DNA of 5,349 nt, taken from positions 1 through 5,349 of the forward strand of contig JAJTHA010000130.1 in NCBI GenBank assembly GCA_021299565.1, given 5' to 3'. The notes under the pieces are model-generated. The model saw nothing but the letters and a program-made list of their open reading frames with translations, made no database searches and was not told the origin of the DNA. The translations under genes and the position numbers were made by a program. This document shows, piece by piece, positions 4,900 to 5,349 of the stretch. The stretch comes from Candidatus Caenarcanales bacterium. Lineage in GTDB: Bacteria > Cyanobacteriota > Vampirovibrionia > LMEP-6097. Every line of letters starts with the position of its first letter. Position 1 is the stretch's first letter.

Positions 4900-5349
4900 T
4901 CAAGGATTTGCTGAAATTGCGATTAAATTTTGATTATTCTCTTTCATGGATTTAGCGATATTTTCGAAATGTAAAGCTCCTAGGATCATGAGATGTAAAC
5001 CAGGACCGAGTTTCAAGTAGCTATCTATAATAGCCTGGTCTCTTGTTCTTAAGCTATTTTGAATTGCAATAAAAGTCTTGATGACTAATTCTTCGTCGGC
5101 GACTTGTTTGTGGCTTATTCTTAATAGATTACTTGAGCTATCTATTACTAATTTATCGCTTTTTATTTCAGACATTATTTTTTGTGATGATTGTTTAATT
5201 TTTTCTTGATCATATTGAGAAGCAAGATTTTCTAGTCTATTTTGTTCTACTGCAAAATCATCTTTAAAAAAACTGTTGTAAGTATAGCTAAGAACTAGAA
5301 AATTAATGAATTCTGATTGGTCTTCGGCGATTACAAGATTAATTTCATG
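4900..5349 (-). CDS. 3' part of an unknown gene (partial, runs off the right edge)
   Basis: On the minus strand the frame is open from the window edge at 5349 to a TGA at 4900-4902, giving 149 residues. The internal ATG at 5173-5175 is unlikely to be the real start, because 58 upstream codons are open, coding-like, and have no stop. The protein begins with an alternating hydrophobic and acidic stretch, passes through a Lys/Gln/Ser-rich segment around the internal Met, and ends in a helical region with LGPGLHLMILGALHFENI. That last stretch, a hydrophobic strand followed by Gly-Ala-Leu-His, is faintly like the GAxH motif of TraB/GumN-type proteins, but too little is visible to claim this. No signal or membrane segment is apparent in the visible part. 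It lies 89 bp upstream of the caspase-like gene on the same strand, so they may share a transcript. Confidence 0.65.
   Translation of the reverse strand, partial: HEINLVIAEDQSEFINFLVLSYTYNSFFKDDFAVEQNRLENLASQYDQEKIKQSSQKIMSEIKSDKLVIDSSSNLLRISHKQVADEELVIKTFIAIQNSLRTRDQAIIDSYLKLGPGLHLMILGALHFENIAKSMKENNQNLIAISANP

Overview
This is an AT-rich bacterial window that uses the standard code: TAA, TAG and TGA all end reading frames, and no frame needs TGA read as an amino acid. It has compact genes and several GC-richer palindromic intergenic repeats. Repeats beginning GTCATTGCGAG or GTCATCCTGAG occur in many unrelated bacteria, including Rickettsiales and Melainabacteria-type genomes. I therefore cannot place the organism beyond 'AT-rich bacterium, possibly from one of those groups'.

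Layout. Positions 1-853 (+) hold the 3' end of an unknown gene followed by an unknown, mostly helical 205-residue protein. Positions 854-1043 are a palindromic repeat cluster. Positions 1044-2901 (+) are a clear two-gene operon, aguB-aguA, encoding N-carbamoylputrescine amidase and agmatine deiminase. Together they convert agmatine to putrescine; no arginine decarboxylase is present in the window. Positions 2902-3047 hold a second repeat that folds on paper into a complete four-way junction. Positions 3048-3632 (+) encode a DedA-family membrane protein. On the minus strand, 3629-4810 encodes a 393-residue protein that I read as a cryptic caspase-like (clan CD) peptidase. It meets the DedA gene tail to tail, with a 4-nt overlap of stop codons. 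Upstream of it on the same strand is the 3' part of another unknown gene (4900-5349), open to the window edge, with a solo repeat end between them.

The point of most interest is the 3629-4810 protein. It carries a hydrophobic strand ending in His306-Gly307. Then, 51 residues later, a second strand ends in Cys357-His-Ser-Gly-Gly. This is the order and spacing of the caspase/metacaspase catalytic dyad. The residue at the usual metacaspase Asp position is Cys355, the protein ends only 36 residues after the catalytic Cys with no room for a normal p10 half, and about 225 residues of unknown Ser/Asn/Gly-rich sequence precede the domain. The aguBA and DedA functions are well supported; the peptidase call rests on motif reading alone.
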